A stretch of DNA of 5,376 nt from Paracoccaceae bacterium. GTDB taxonomy: Bacteria > Pseudomonadota > Alphaproteobacteria > Rhodobacterales > Rhodobacteraceae. The stretch covers positions 1-5,376 of the forward strand of contig WTIQ01000125.1 of NCBI GenBank assembly GCA_011525185.1, read 5' to 3'. Below are positions 1 to 5,376 of this stretch, in pieces (within the stretch, counting starts at the first letter, position 1; each line of letters opens with the position of its first letter). The position numbers were made by a program, and so were the translations under genes. The notes beneath the pieces are model-generated. The model ran no database searches. It was not told where the DNA came from and saw only the letters and a program-made list of their open reading frames with translations.

Positions 1-12
1 ATTATATTTTTG

Positions 13-40
13 TTGTCCAATCGAGTATCCCCTTTTATAC
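13..40 (+). promoter_or_regulatory. Putative sigma70-type promoter of the gcv operon
   Basis: A TTGTCC at 13-18 and a TTATAC at 35-40 are separated by 16 bases and resemble -35 and -10 elements. The start of transcription would then fall near 46-48, directly at the 5' edge of the first glycine aptamer, which is where a riboswitch leader should begin. The region upstream is AT-rich (1-11). The match is by eye only. A TTGTTG at 10-15 is an alternative -35 but gives a 19-base spacer. Confidence 0.45.
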
Positions 41-48
41 CTTAAGGT

Positions 49-125
49 GGAATCGGGAGAACTGGCCCTGCCAGTGCCGAAGGAGCAACCGCCCCCGGAA
101 ACTCTCAGGCGACGGGACCGATTTC
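49..125 (+). ncRNA. Glycine riboswitch, first aptamer
   Basis: This is the first of two glycine-binding aptamers in the gcv leader. P1 is an 8-bp helix, 49-56 with 118-125, containing one G-U pair. P2 pairs GAGA 57-60 with TCTC 103-106. A local hairpin pairs CTGGC 62-66 with GCCAG 70-74. The conserved core words of the family are present: GCCGAAGGAGCAA at 76-88, CTCTCAGG at 102-109 and GGAC at 115-118. It lies just downstream of the putative promoter and upstream of gcvT, the usual place of this riboswitch class. Binding of glycine is inferred from family membership. Confidence 0.93.
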
Positions 126-130
126 GACAA

Positions 131-196
131 ACACTCTGGAGAGAGGTGCAGCGCACCCGCCGAAGGGATAACGATCTCAGGCAAAAGGACAGAGGG
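131..196 (+). ncRNA. Glycine riboswitch, second aptamer
   Basis: The second aptamer follows the first after a linker of only about 8 bases (126-133), the standard tandem architecture. P1 pairs 134-138 with 190-194 (5 bp). P2 pairs GAGA 141-144 with TCTC 175-178. A hairpin pairs GGTGC 145-149 with GCACC 153-157. The core words are GCCGAAGGGATAA at 159-171, ATCTCAGGCAAAAGGAC at 174-190, then AGAGGGGG. Both aptamers keep their conserved cores, so neither looks like a degenerate ghost aptamer. In tandem glycine switches the second aptamer's P1 is the one adjacent to the expression platform, which here begins at 197. Confidence 0.93.
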
Positions 197-282
197 GGCA
201 TCAAGGCATGGAGTATACTTCGTGCAAGAATTGATGCCGACGCGAAACCAGTCGGTCAACAAATGGAAAGCACATGGCCGAC
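197..282 (+). promoter_or_regulatory. Riboswitch expression platform with competing helices over the gcvT start
   Basis: Three helices can be drawn. Helix A pairs 197-204 with 231-238 (8 bp, perfect). Helix B pairs 231-234 plus 237-241 with 251-259 (9 bp with a two-base bulge, 9-base loop). Helix C pairs 251-258 with 275-282 (8 bp, one G-U) and contains the U and G of the gcvT AUG, with the Shine-Dalgarno in its loop. A and B exclude each other through 231-238. B and C exclude each other through 251-258. A plus C would occlude translation; B alone would expose it. No T-tract follows any of these helices, so control of translation is more likely than termination. The link to ligand binding is inferred and no folding energies were computed. 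Confidence 0.5.
264..270 (+). promoter_or_regulatory. Weak ribosome binding site of gcvT
   Basis: TGGAAAG ends 3 bases before the ATG at 274, with the GGA about 6 bases from it. It is a poor Shine-Dalgarno compared with those of gcvH and gcvP. It lies in the loop of the candidate hairpin 251-282, consistent with riboswitch-gated initiation. Confidence 0.45.
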
Positions 283-1401
283 GCATTACGTCTGACACCG
301 CTCAATGATCTTCACCAGTCACTTGGTGGCAAAATGGTCCCCTTTGCGGGCTATTCTATGCCAGTGCAATATAAAATGGGTGTTTTGAAAGAGCATTTGC
401 ATACGCGCACCCATGCTGGTCTTTTTGACGTAAGCCACATGGGTCAAATCATTTTACGCGGCAAGGACTATACCCATGTCGCCAAGGAGCTTGAGGCCCT
501 CATTCCAATGAATGTCACTGGGCTAGATGAGAATCGCCAGAGGTATGGTTACTTTACAAATGAAAATGGCGGCATTCTAGATGACATCATGTTTGCCAAT
601 CGGGGCGATCATCTCTTTATTGTTGTCAATGCCGCCTGTGTTGAACAAGATTTTCAGCACCTCAGAGCACATATGGGTGAGGATATTCATATCAAACTCC
701 TCTCCAATCGCGCCCTCCTTGCCCTTCAGGGGCCAAAGGCAGAGGCGGCTCTGGCCACGCTCAACCCGAAAGCCCGCGAGATGCGCTTTATGGATGTAGA
801 AACGCTTGAGCTTTGCGGCGCAGAGTGCTGGGTTTCTCGATCTGGATATACAGGGGAAGATGGGTACGAAATCTCAATTCCAGAGAGCAAAGCAGAAGAA
901 TTTGCGCGCGCGCTGCTTGAGCAAGAGGCTGTTGAATTCATTGGCCTTGGAGCGCGGGATTCCCTTAGGTTAGAGGCAGGTTTATGTCTCTATGGCCACG
1001 ATATTGATACGACAACCACCCCGATAGAAGCCAACCTAAGCTGGGCCATTCAAAAGTCCCGCAAACAGGGTGGAGCAAGCGAGGGCGGCTTTCCTGGTGC
1101 CTCAAAGATCCTTGCTCAGATAAGCGACGGCGCCGAAAAGCTTCGGTTAGGCCTCAAGCCCACAGGTCGCGCCCCTGTACGCGAAGGGTGTCTGTTATTT
1201 TCCAGCTTATCAGCCACAGAATCCATTGGTCACGTCACTTCGGGTGGTTTCGGCCCCTCTGTTAATGGGCCCGTTTCAATGGGATATGTCGCATCACAAT
1301 ACGCTAAAACAGGGACAACCCTCTTTGGCGAAGTCAGAGGCAAGCGCCATGAGTTAGCCGTCACGGCGCTTCCCTTCATCCAACCACAATTCAAACGCTA
1401 A
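274..1401 (+). CDS. gcvT: Aminomethyltransferase, T-protein of the glycine cleavage system
   Basis: The T-protein acts in the cytoplasm, releasing ammonia from the aminomethyl group carried on the lipoyl arm of GcvH and transferring the one-carbon unit to tetrahydrofolate to give 5,10-methylene-THF. The product is 375 residues, a normal length. Family motifs are visible in order: FDVSHMG at 51-57; GGILDD at 99-104, which includes the aspartate regarded as catalytic in the family; ALQGPKA near 150; SGYTGEDGYE at 190-199; GLGARDSLRLEAG at 224-236; PIEANLSWAI from 250; and the C-terminal barrel with TSGGFGPS at 322-329 and a LPF near the end. The ATG at 274 is the natural start, because the conserved N-terminal LTPLNDLHQSLGGKMVPFAGY follows directly. 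It is the first gene of the operon and is 17 bases from gcvH. Translation is probably gated by the upstream riboswitch. Confidence 0.97.
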   Translation: MADALRLTPLNDLHQSLGGKMVPFAGYSMPVQYKMGVLKEHLHTRTHAGLFDVSHMGQIILRGKDYTHVAKELEALIPMNVTGLDENRQRYGYFTNENGGILDDIMFANRGDHLFIVVNAACVEQDFQHLRAHMGEDIHIKLLSNRALLALQGPKAEAALATLNPKAREMRFMDVETLELCGAECWVSRSGYTGEDGYEISIPESKAEEFARALLEQEAVEFIGLGARDSLRLEAGLCLYGHDIDTTTTPIEANLSWAIQKSRKQGGASEGGFPGASKILAQISDGAEKLRLGLKPTGRAPVREGCLLFSSLSATESIGHVTSGGFGPSVNGPVSMGYVASQYAKTGTTLFGEVRGKRHELAVTALPFIQPQFKR

Positions 1402-1406
1402 TCAAC

Positions 1407-1411
1407 GGGAG
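1407..1411 (+). promoter_or_regulatory. Ribosome binding site of gcvH
   Basis: GGGAG lies in the short gcvT-gcvH gap with 7 bases to the ATG at 1419. This supports that start and fits translation from a shared operon mRNA. Confidence 0.75.
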
Positions 1412-1418
1412 ACTAGAC

Positions 1419-1778
1419 ATGAAATTCACAGAAGAACACGAATGGCTCAGGATCGAAGAGGATGTGGTCGTCGTCGGCATTACCGAACACGCCAGCACAC
1501 AGCTTGGGGATATTGTCTTTGTCGAACTGCCCGAAGAAGGGCAAACAATCTCAAAAGATGATGAAGCGGCGGTTATCGAAAGTGTCAAAGCCGCCTCTGA
1601 CATTCTCGCCCCGATTGACGGGGAAATTGTAGAGGTCAATCAGGCGATTGTAGATGAGCCGTCGCTTGTAAACGAAGACCCGCTCGGGGCGGGTTGGTTT
1701 TTTAAAATTGCTGCAAGCGATGCAAGCCAGATGGACGATTACATGGATGAAAAAGCCTATAACGCTTTGATTTCTTGA
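1419..1778 (+). CDS. gcvH: Glycine cleavage system H protein (lipoyl carrier)
   Basis: The H protein is the mobile carrier of the complex. Its lipoylated lysine receives the aminomethyl group from GcvP, presents it to GcvT, and is then reoxidised by lipoamide dehydrogenase, which is not encoded here. The product has 119 residues, slightly short of but within the family range. The lipoylation site is ESVKAAS with Lys57. Other family signatures are HEWLRIE at 7-13, GITEHASTQLGDIVFVELP at 20-38, the SDILAPIDGEIVEVN stretch after the lipoyl lysine, and GWFFKI near the C-terminus. Lysine 57 must be lipoylated by LipB/LipA or LplA enzymes encoded elsewhere. It is co-oriented with gcvT and followed after 41 bases by gcvP. 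Confidence 0.98.
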   Translation: MKFTEEHEWLRIEEDVVVVGITEHASTQLGDIVFVELPEEGQTISKDDEAAVIESVKAASDILAPIDGEIVEVNQAIVDEPSLVNEDPLGAGWFFKIAASDASQMDDYMDEKAYNALIS

Positions 1779-1805
1779 GCCCTTGAATAGACCTTCATTT
1801 TGTAC

Positions 1806-1812
1806 GGGGAGG
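1806..1812 (+). promoter_or_regulatory. Ribosome binding site of gcvP
   Basis: GGGGAGG sits 7 bases before the ATG at 1820. It is a strong Shine-Dalgarno that fixes the gcvP start and contrasts with the weak site before gcvT. Confidence 0.8.
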
Positions 1813-1819
1813 CGCACAC

Positions 1820-4669
1820 ATGCCCTTTAAGCCTACTGAATATCTGCCCTATGACTTTGCCAATCGTCGCCACATTGGACCCTCTCCAAGTGAGATGAGC
1901 GAGATGCTGGCCACTCTTGGAACAGACTCACTTGATGCGTTGATAGATGAGACGTTGCCCAAAGCGATTAGGCAGGAAAAGCCGCTGGCCTTTGGAAAAC
2001 CAATGTCCGAACGCGAGTTGCTTTACAATATGCGGGTCACAGCCTCCAAGAACAAAGTGCTCACCAGTCTCATTGGTCAGGGCTATTATGGGACAGTCAC
2101 TCCGCCAGTCATTCAGCGCAATATCCTTGAAAATCCAGCTTGGTACACAGCCTATACCCCCTATCAGCCAGAGATCAGCCAAGGTCGCCTTGAAGCGCTT
2201 TTGAATTTTCAAACAATGATCTCTGATTTGACGGGGCTTGAGATCGCAAATGCGTCTCTCTTGGATGAATCAACCGCCTGTGCCGAGGCCATGACCATGG
2301 CGCAACGTGTCTCTAAATCGAAGAAAACAGCCTTTTTTGTGGACGAAAATTGCCACCCGCAAAATATCGCTGTGATGAAGACACGGGCCAAGCCGCTTGG
2401 GATCGAGATTATCGTAGATGCACCTGAAAATATGCAGGCTGATGCGATTTTTGGGGCGATTTTTCAGTATCCGGGCACCCTTGGGACAGTGCGAGATTTT
2501 ACAAGCTTAATCTCGGCGCTTCACGCACATAAAGCGATTGGGGTCGTTTGTGCTGATCCTCTGGCGTTGACCCTGCTCAAAGAGCCAGGCGAAATGGGGG
2601 CTGATATTGCCGTTGGAAACACCCAGCGCTTTGGCATTCCTTTGGGCTATGGTGGTCCGCATGCGGCCTATATGGCAACGCGGGATGCCTATAAACGCTC
2701 AATGCCAGGGCGTATCGTGGGGCTTTCCATCGATTCTCACGGGAACAACGCCTATCGGCTCGCGCTCCAAACCCGCGAGCAGCACATTAGACGCGAAAAG
2801 GCGACGTCTAACGTCTGTACAGCTCAGGCACTGCTGGCAGTCATGGCCTCTTTTTATGCAGTCTTTCATGGTCCCGAAGGGCTCAAGGCAATCGCCCAGC
2901 GCATTCATCGCAAAGCCGTGCGTCTCGCCAAAGGGTTGGAGGAAGCGGGCTTCACTGTGGAGCCAGAGGCATTTTTCGACACAATCACGGTTGAAGTGGG
3001 GCTTTTGCAGAAAACCATCATGAAAGCGGCTGTGCGCGAAGGCGTCAATTTACGAGCCGTTGGCACCACTAAGGTGGGGATTTCGCTTGATGAACGCACG
3101 CGCCGCGAAACCACCGAAGCGGTGTGGCGGGCCTTTGGCATTGAACGCAAGGATGACGATCTAAACCACGAATATCGTGTGCCAACAGCTTTGCTGCGCA
3201 AGACATCCTATTTGAACCATGATGTCTTTCACATGAACCGCGCTGAAACGGAAATGATGCGCTATATGCGTCGTCTGGCGGACCGTGACCTCGCGCTTGA
3301 TCGCGCGATGATCCCGCTCGGCTCTTGTACGATGAAGCTCAATTCCGCAGCAGAAATGATGCCTGTGAGCTGGCGTGAATTTTCGCTGCTGCATCCTTTT
3401 GCCCCAAAAGATCAGGCGCTTGGGTTTAAAGAAATGATCGATGATCTCTCTTCCAAGCTCTGTGATATTACGGGCTATGATGCCATTTCAATGCAGCCCA
3501 ATTCGGGCGCACAGGGCGAATATGCGGGTCTATTGACCATCTCGGAATATCATCATGCGCGTGGCGAAGGTCATCGCAATGTCTGTCTGATCCCTACTTC
3601 TGCGCATGGGACCAATCCCGCCAGTGCGCAGATGGTGGGTTGGAAAGTCGTACCCGTCAATTCAAACGAAAATGGTGATATTGATGTGGAGGATTTCCGC
3701 AAAAAGGCCGAAACGCATGCGTCCGAGCTCGCAGGCTGTATGATTACCTATCCTTCGACCCATGGTGTGTTTGAGGAAACAGTGCATGATGTTTGCGACA
3801 TCACGCATCAACATGGCGGTCAGGTCTATATCGATGGGGCGAATATGAACGCCATGGTTGGTCTGTCACGCCCTGGTGATATTGGCGGCGATGTCAGTCA
3901 CCTCAACCTGCACAAAACATTTTGCATCCCTCATGGCGGGGGTGGCCCAGGTATGGGTCCGATTGGGGTAAAGGCGCATTTGATTGACTATTTGCCAGGT
4001 CACCCTGAAACAGGCGGCACAACTGGACCCGTCTCAGCCGCGCCCTATGGATCGCCCTCTCTCCTTCCAATCAGTTGGGCCTATTGCCTGATGATGGGCG
4101 GTGAGGGCCTCACACAGGCCACCCGTGTCGCAATCCTGAATGCGAATTACATCGCCGAGCGACTGAAAGATGCGTATCATGTTCTCTACAAAGGCCCAAC
4201 AGGTCGAATTGCCCATGAATGTATCCTAGACGTGCGCCCATTTGCGCAATCCGCTGGCGTCAGCGTTGAGGATATTGCAAAACGCCTCATTGATTGCGGA
4301 TTTCACGCCCCAACCATGAGCTGGCCCGTGTCTGGCACATTGATGGTTGAGCCCACAGAGTCAGAAACAAAGGCCGAATTAGACCGCTTTTGCGATGCGA
4401 TGCTTGGGATTAGGCAGGAAATAGCAGACATTGAAGCGGGTCGCATTGATGCAGAGAATAACCCGCTTAAAAATGCCCCTCACACGGTCGAAGATCTCGT
4501 CGGTGACTGGGATCGCCCCTACAAGAGAGATCAGGGATGCTTCCCAACAGGAGCCTTTCGGGTCGACAAATACTGGCCGCCAGTCAACCGCGTGGACAAT
4601 GTCTACGGAGATCGCCACCTTATTTGCACCTGCCCTCCTATGTCCGACTATGCAGAGGCGGCGGAGTAA
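1820..4669 (+). CDS. gcvP: Glycine dehydrogenase (aminomethyl-transferring), P-protein, fused single-chain form
   Basis: The P-protein is a PLP enzyme that decarboxylates glycine and loads the remaining aminomethyl group onto lipoyl-GcvH. At 949 residues it is the full-length fused form; other bacteria split it into GcvPA and GcvPB. The N-terminal half opens with RRHIGP at 16-21 and contains ASLLDESTACAEAM and GPHAAYMA. The C-terminal catalytic half shows PLGSCTMKLN at 499-508, MQPNSGAQGEYAG from 558, PTSAHGTNPASA at 592-603, YPSTHGVFE at 644-652 and YIDGANMNA at 670-678. HLNLHKTF follows, whose Lys699 is the expected Schiff-base lysine for PLP, then a glycine-rich loop at 706-713. The C-terminus keeps the WPPVNRVDNVYGDRHL block. 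No frameshift or missing key residue was seen. It is the last gene of the operon, followed by a terminator. Confidence 0.98.
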   Translation: MPFKPTEYLPYDFANRRHIGPSPSEMSEMLATLGTDSLDALIDETLPKAIRQEKPLAFGKPMSERELLYNMRVTASKNKVLTSLIGQGYYGTVTPPVIQRNILENPAWYTAYTPYQPEISQGRLEALLNFQTMISDLTGLEIANASLLDESTACAEAMTMAQRVSKSKKTAFFVDENCHPQNIAVMKTRAKPLGIEIIVDAPENMQADAIFGAIFQYPGTLGTVRDFTSLISALHAHKAIGVVCADPLALTLLKEPGEMGADIAVGNTQRFGIPLGYGGPHAAYMATRDAYKRSMPGRIVGLSIDSHGNNAYRLALQTREQHIRREKATSNVCTAQALLAVMASFYAVFHGPEGLKAIAQRIHRKAVRLAKGLEEAGFTVEPEAFFDTITVEVGLLQKTIMKAAVREGVNLRAVGTTKVGISLDERTRRETTEAVWRAFGIERKDDDLNHEYRVPTALLRKTSYLNHDVFHMNRAETEMMRYMRRLADRDLALDRAMIPLGSCTMKLNSAAEMMPVSWREFSLLHPFAPKDQALGFKEMIDDLSSKLCDITGYDAISMQPNSGAQGEYAGLLTISEYHHARGEGHRNVCLIPTSAHGTNPASAQMVGWKVVPVNSNENGDIDVEDFRKKAETHASELAGCMITYPSTHGVFEETVHDVCDITHQHGGQVYIDGANMNAMVGLSRPGDIGGDVSHLNLHKTFCIPHGGGGPGMGPIGVKAHLIDYLPGHPETGGTTGPVSAAPYGSPSLLPISWAYCLMMGGEGLTQATRVAILNANYIAERLKDAYHVLYKGPTGRIAHECILDVRPFAQSAGVSVEDIAKRLIDCGFHAPTMSWPVSGTLMVEPTESETKAELDRFCDAMLGIRQEIADIEAGRIDAENNPLKNAPHTVEDLVGDWDRPYKRDQGCFPTGAFRVDKYWPPVNRVDNVYGDRHLICTCPPMSDYAEAAE

Positions 4670-4710
4670 CCAAAGGCGGGTTGCATATTGGCACACCTAT
4701 TTAACATTGA

Positions 4711-4746
4711 GGGCTGCGCCCGCTTTAGCAGGCGCGGCCCGTTTTT
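4711..4746 (+). terminator. Intrinsic terminator of the gcvTHP operon
   Basis: A 10-bp GC-rich stem pairs 4711-4720 with 4731-4740, fully complementary except for one G-U pair, with a 10-base loop and a T-run at 4742-4746. It lies 41 bases after the gcvP stop. Read on the - strand the stem has no T-run after it, so it is built mainly for the + strand operon. It may nevertheless slow or end transcription from znuA, whose stop codon (4745-4747) overlaps the T-run. Confidence 0.9.
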
Positions 4747-5376
4747 ATCGAGAACAATCCAATATTGAGCGCGCCATCTGTTCTAGCAAATTGGTATAGA
4801 GATCCAAGCTTGGGTCCAATGTTGCGCCAAGTGGGTCCAATGTTGCGACCTGCACTGCGGTGCCGTCAAAGATTGACGTGAGAATTTTGGTGTTTTGTTG
4901 TGGCTCGGCAAAAGCGCATGCCACAGTATTCTCCTGAGCGAACAATTGAATTTCCGTTACGCGAGCCGCACTTGGGGCGGTTGCGTCGCTGATTGCCAAA
5001 GATCCCACAATTGGGACACCAAAAGACTCGGCGAAATATTGATAGGCATCGTGAAAGACCACGTATTTCTTATCTTTGCTCTCTGCGAGCTGCGATGCAA
5101 CAGACTTAGCGACCGCGTTGATCTTGGTCTGACCCTGCTTGGCATTCTCTTGATATAGCGCTGCATTAGCAGGATCGTGTTCAGACAGTTCCTCGGCTAT
5201 GAGCTCCAACCACGCGATTGCGTTTTGGGGGTCAAGCCAAGCATGAGGATCATTTTCTCCATGATGATGGTGGTCATCATGATCATCTTTATGGTCGTCG
5301 TGATCATCATGCCCCTTGTGGTCGTCATGGTCGTCATGATCATCATGTTCCTCTTTATGGTCATCGTGACCGTCAT
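4745..5376 (-). CDS. znuA: Zinc ABC transporter substrate-binding protein, ZnuA type (N-terminal part beyond the window)
   Basis: This is the extracytoplasmic zinc-capturing component that would deliver metal to a ZnuBC-type permease and ATPase. About 209 C-terminal residues are visible; the start and the signal peptide lie beyond the right edge. Reading N to C, a 38-residue His/Asp-rich loop (5374-5261) leads into GENDPHAWLDPQNA, the family's DPHxWLDP motif, whose His (5243-5245) is an expected zinc ligand. A second ligand His is in FHDAYQYFAESFG (5051-5053). The C-terminal lobe has FAEPQQN and TLDPLGA, whose Asp is the expected further ligand. Cysteines at 4916-4918 and 4754-4756 match the C-terminal disulfide pair of Gram-negative ZnuA. 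A TTG at 5207-5209 is internal, not the start, since homologous sequence continues upstream. The metal could be Zn or Mn by family; the His-rich loop favours Zn. Confidence 0.92.
   Translation of the reverse strand, partial: DGHDDHKEEHDDHDDHDDHKGHDDHDDHKDDHDDHHHHGENDPHAWLDPQNAIAWLELIAEELSEHDPANAALYQENAKQGQTKINAVAKSVASQLAESKDKKYVVFHDAYQYFAESFGVPIVGSLAISDATAPSAARVTEIQLFAQENTVACAFAEPQQNTKILTSIFDGTAVQVATLDPLGATLDPSLDLYTNLLEQMARSILDCSR
4811..4852. repeat. Direct repeat of 16 identical bases, 21-base period, inside znuA
   Basis: The 16 bases at 4811-4826 recur exactly at 4832-4847, a spacing of 21 bases or seven codons. On the - strand they encode the two ATLDP copies in ATLDPLGATLDPS of the ZnuA C-terminal lobe. 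The protein family naturally has a LDPLGA-x-LEPG type sequence here, so the length is probably not altered. Confidence 0.85.
5261..5376 (-). repeat. Coding tandem repeat of His-Asp-Asp units (metal-binding loop of ZnuA)
   Basis: A low-complexity tract encodes, over 38 whole codons, 14 His and 17 Asp with a few Lys, Glu and Gly. The basic unit is 9 bases (HDD), interrupted by HKEE, HKG and HKDD units and ending in four consecutive His before GEND. Both His codons and both Asp codons are used, so the repeat is imperfect at DNA level but nearly regular at protein level. In ZnuA proteins such charged loops are thought to gather zinc near the high-affinity site. The tract continues beyond the window edge. 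Confidence 0.9.

Noticed and set aside
231..259. A Rho-independent terminator in the gcvT leader
   Set aside because: The hairpin is followed by CAAATGG with no T-run, so transcription termination is not supported. It was kept as part of the translational platform instead.
47..295. An open frame running through the leader, with a short ATG-started reading frame at 263-295 overlapping the gcvT start
   Set aside because: It coincides with the structured glycine riboswitch, lacks a plausible protein composition, and the conserved RNA motifs explain the sequence. The 10-codon end piece has no Shine-Dalgarno of its own.
1928..3394. Several open frames antisense to or out of frame with gcvP
   Set aside because: They are shadows of the strongly conserved gcvP frame, show no recognisable domains, and lack ribosome binding sites.
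4431..4799. An open frame on the + strand crossing the gcvP end and the terminator
   Set aside because: It runs through a clear intrinsic terminator and overlaps gcvP and znuA in other frames, so it is a chance frame.
5207..5209. A TTG as start codon of the - strand gene
   Set aside because: The same frame continues upstream with the DPHAWLDP motif and the His/Asp loop, so the TTG encodes an internal leucine of ZnuA.
5261..5376. A CRISPR array or non-coding satellite
   Set aside because: The unit is 9 bases with no spacers and is in frame with znuA, encoding a His/Asp loop typical of zinc-binding proteins.

Overview
The window carries a glycine-cleavage operon, gcvT-gcvH-gcvP, on the + strand under a tandem glycine riboswitch. 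It faces the 3' part of a convergent gene for a ZnuA-type zinc-binding lipobinding/periplasmic protein. The wording of the proteins, especially the fused 949-residue GcvP and its N-terminus around RHIGP, resembles Alphaproteobacteria, most likely a Rhodobacterales-like organism with only moderate GC. This is judged from remembered family sequences, not from a search.

Layout. Bases 1-45 hold a plausible sigma70-type promoter. Bases 49-194 hold two glycine aptamers in tandem, each with its own P1, P2 and conserved core. Bases 197-282 form an expression platform with three mutually competing helices, one of which would bury the gcvT start codon. Then come gcvT (274-1401), gcvH (1419-1778) and gcvP (1820-4669), separated by short gaps of 17 and 41 bases, with strong Shine-Dalgarno sequences before gcvH and gcvP but a weak one before gcvT. 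A strong intrinsic terminator at 4711-4746 ends the operon. On the - strand, znuA ends at 4745 inside the terminator's T-tract and runs off the right edge of the window. Its visible N-terminal part is a His/Asp repeat loop.

How the genes work together. GcvP decarboxylates glycine and passes the aminomethyl group to the lipoyl arm of GcvH. GcvT then releases ammonia and transfers the one-carbon unit to tetrahydrofolate. The fourth component, lipoamide dehydrogenase, is not in the window. The riboswitch is expected to turn the operon on when glycine is in excess. The znuA neighbour is unrelated in function and probably in regulation.

Nothing here looks like an undescribed multi-gene system. 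The items most worth a second look are the translational switch geometry downstream of the second aptamer, the HDD-repeat metal loop of ZnuA, and an exact 16-base direct repeat inside znuA.
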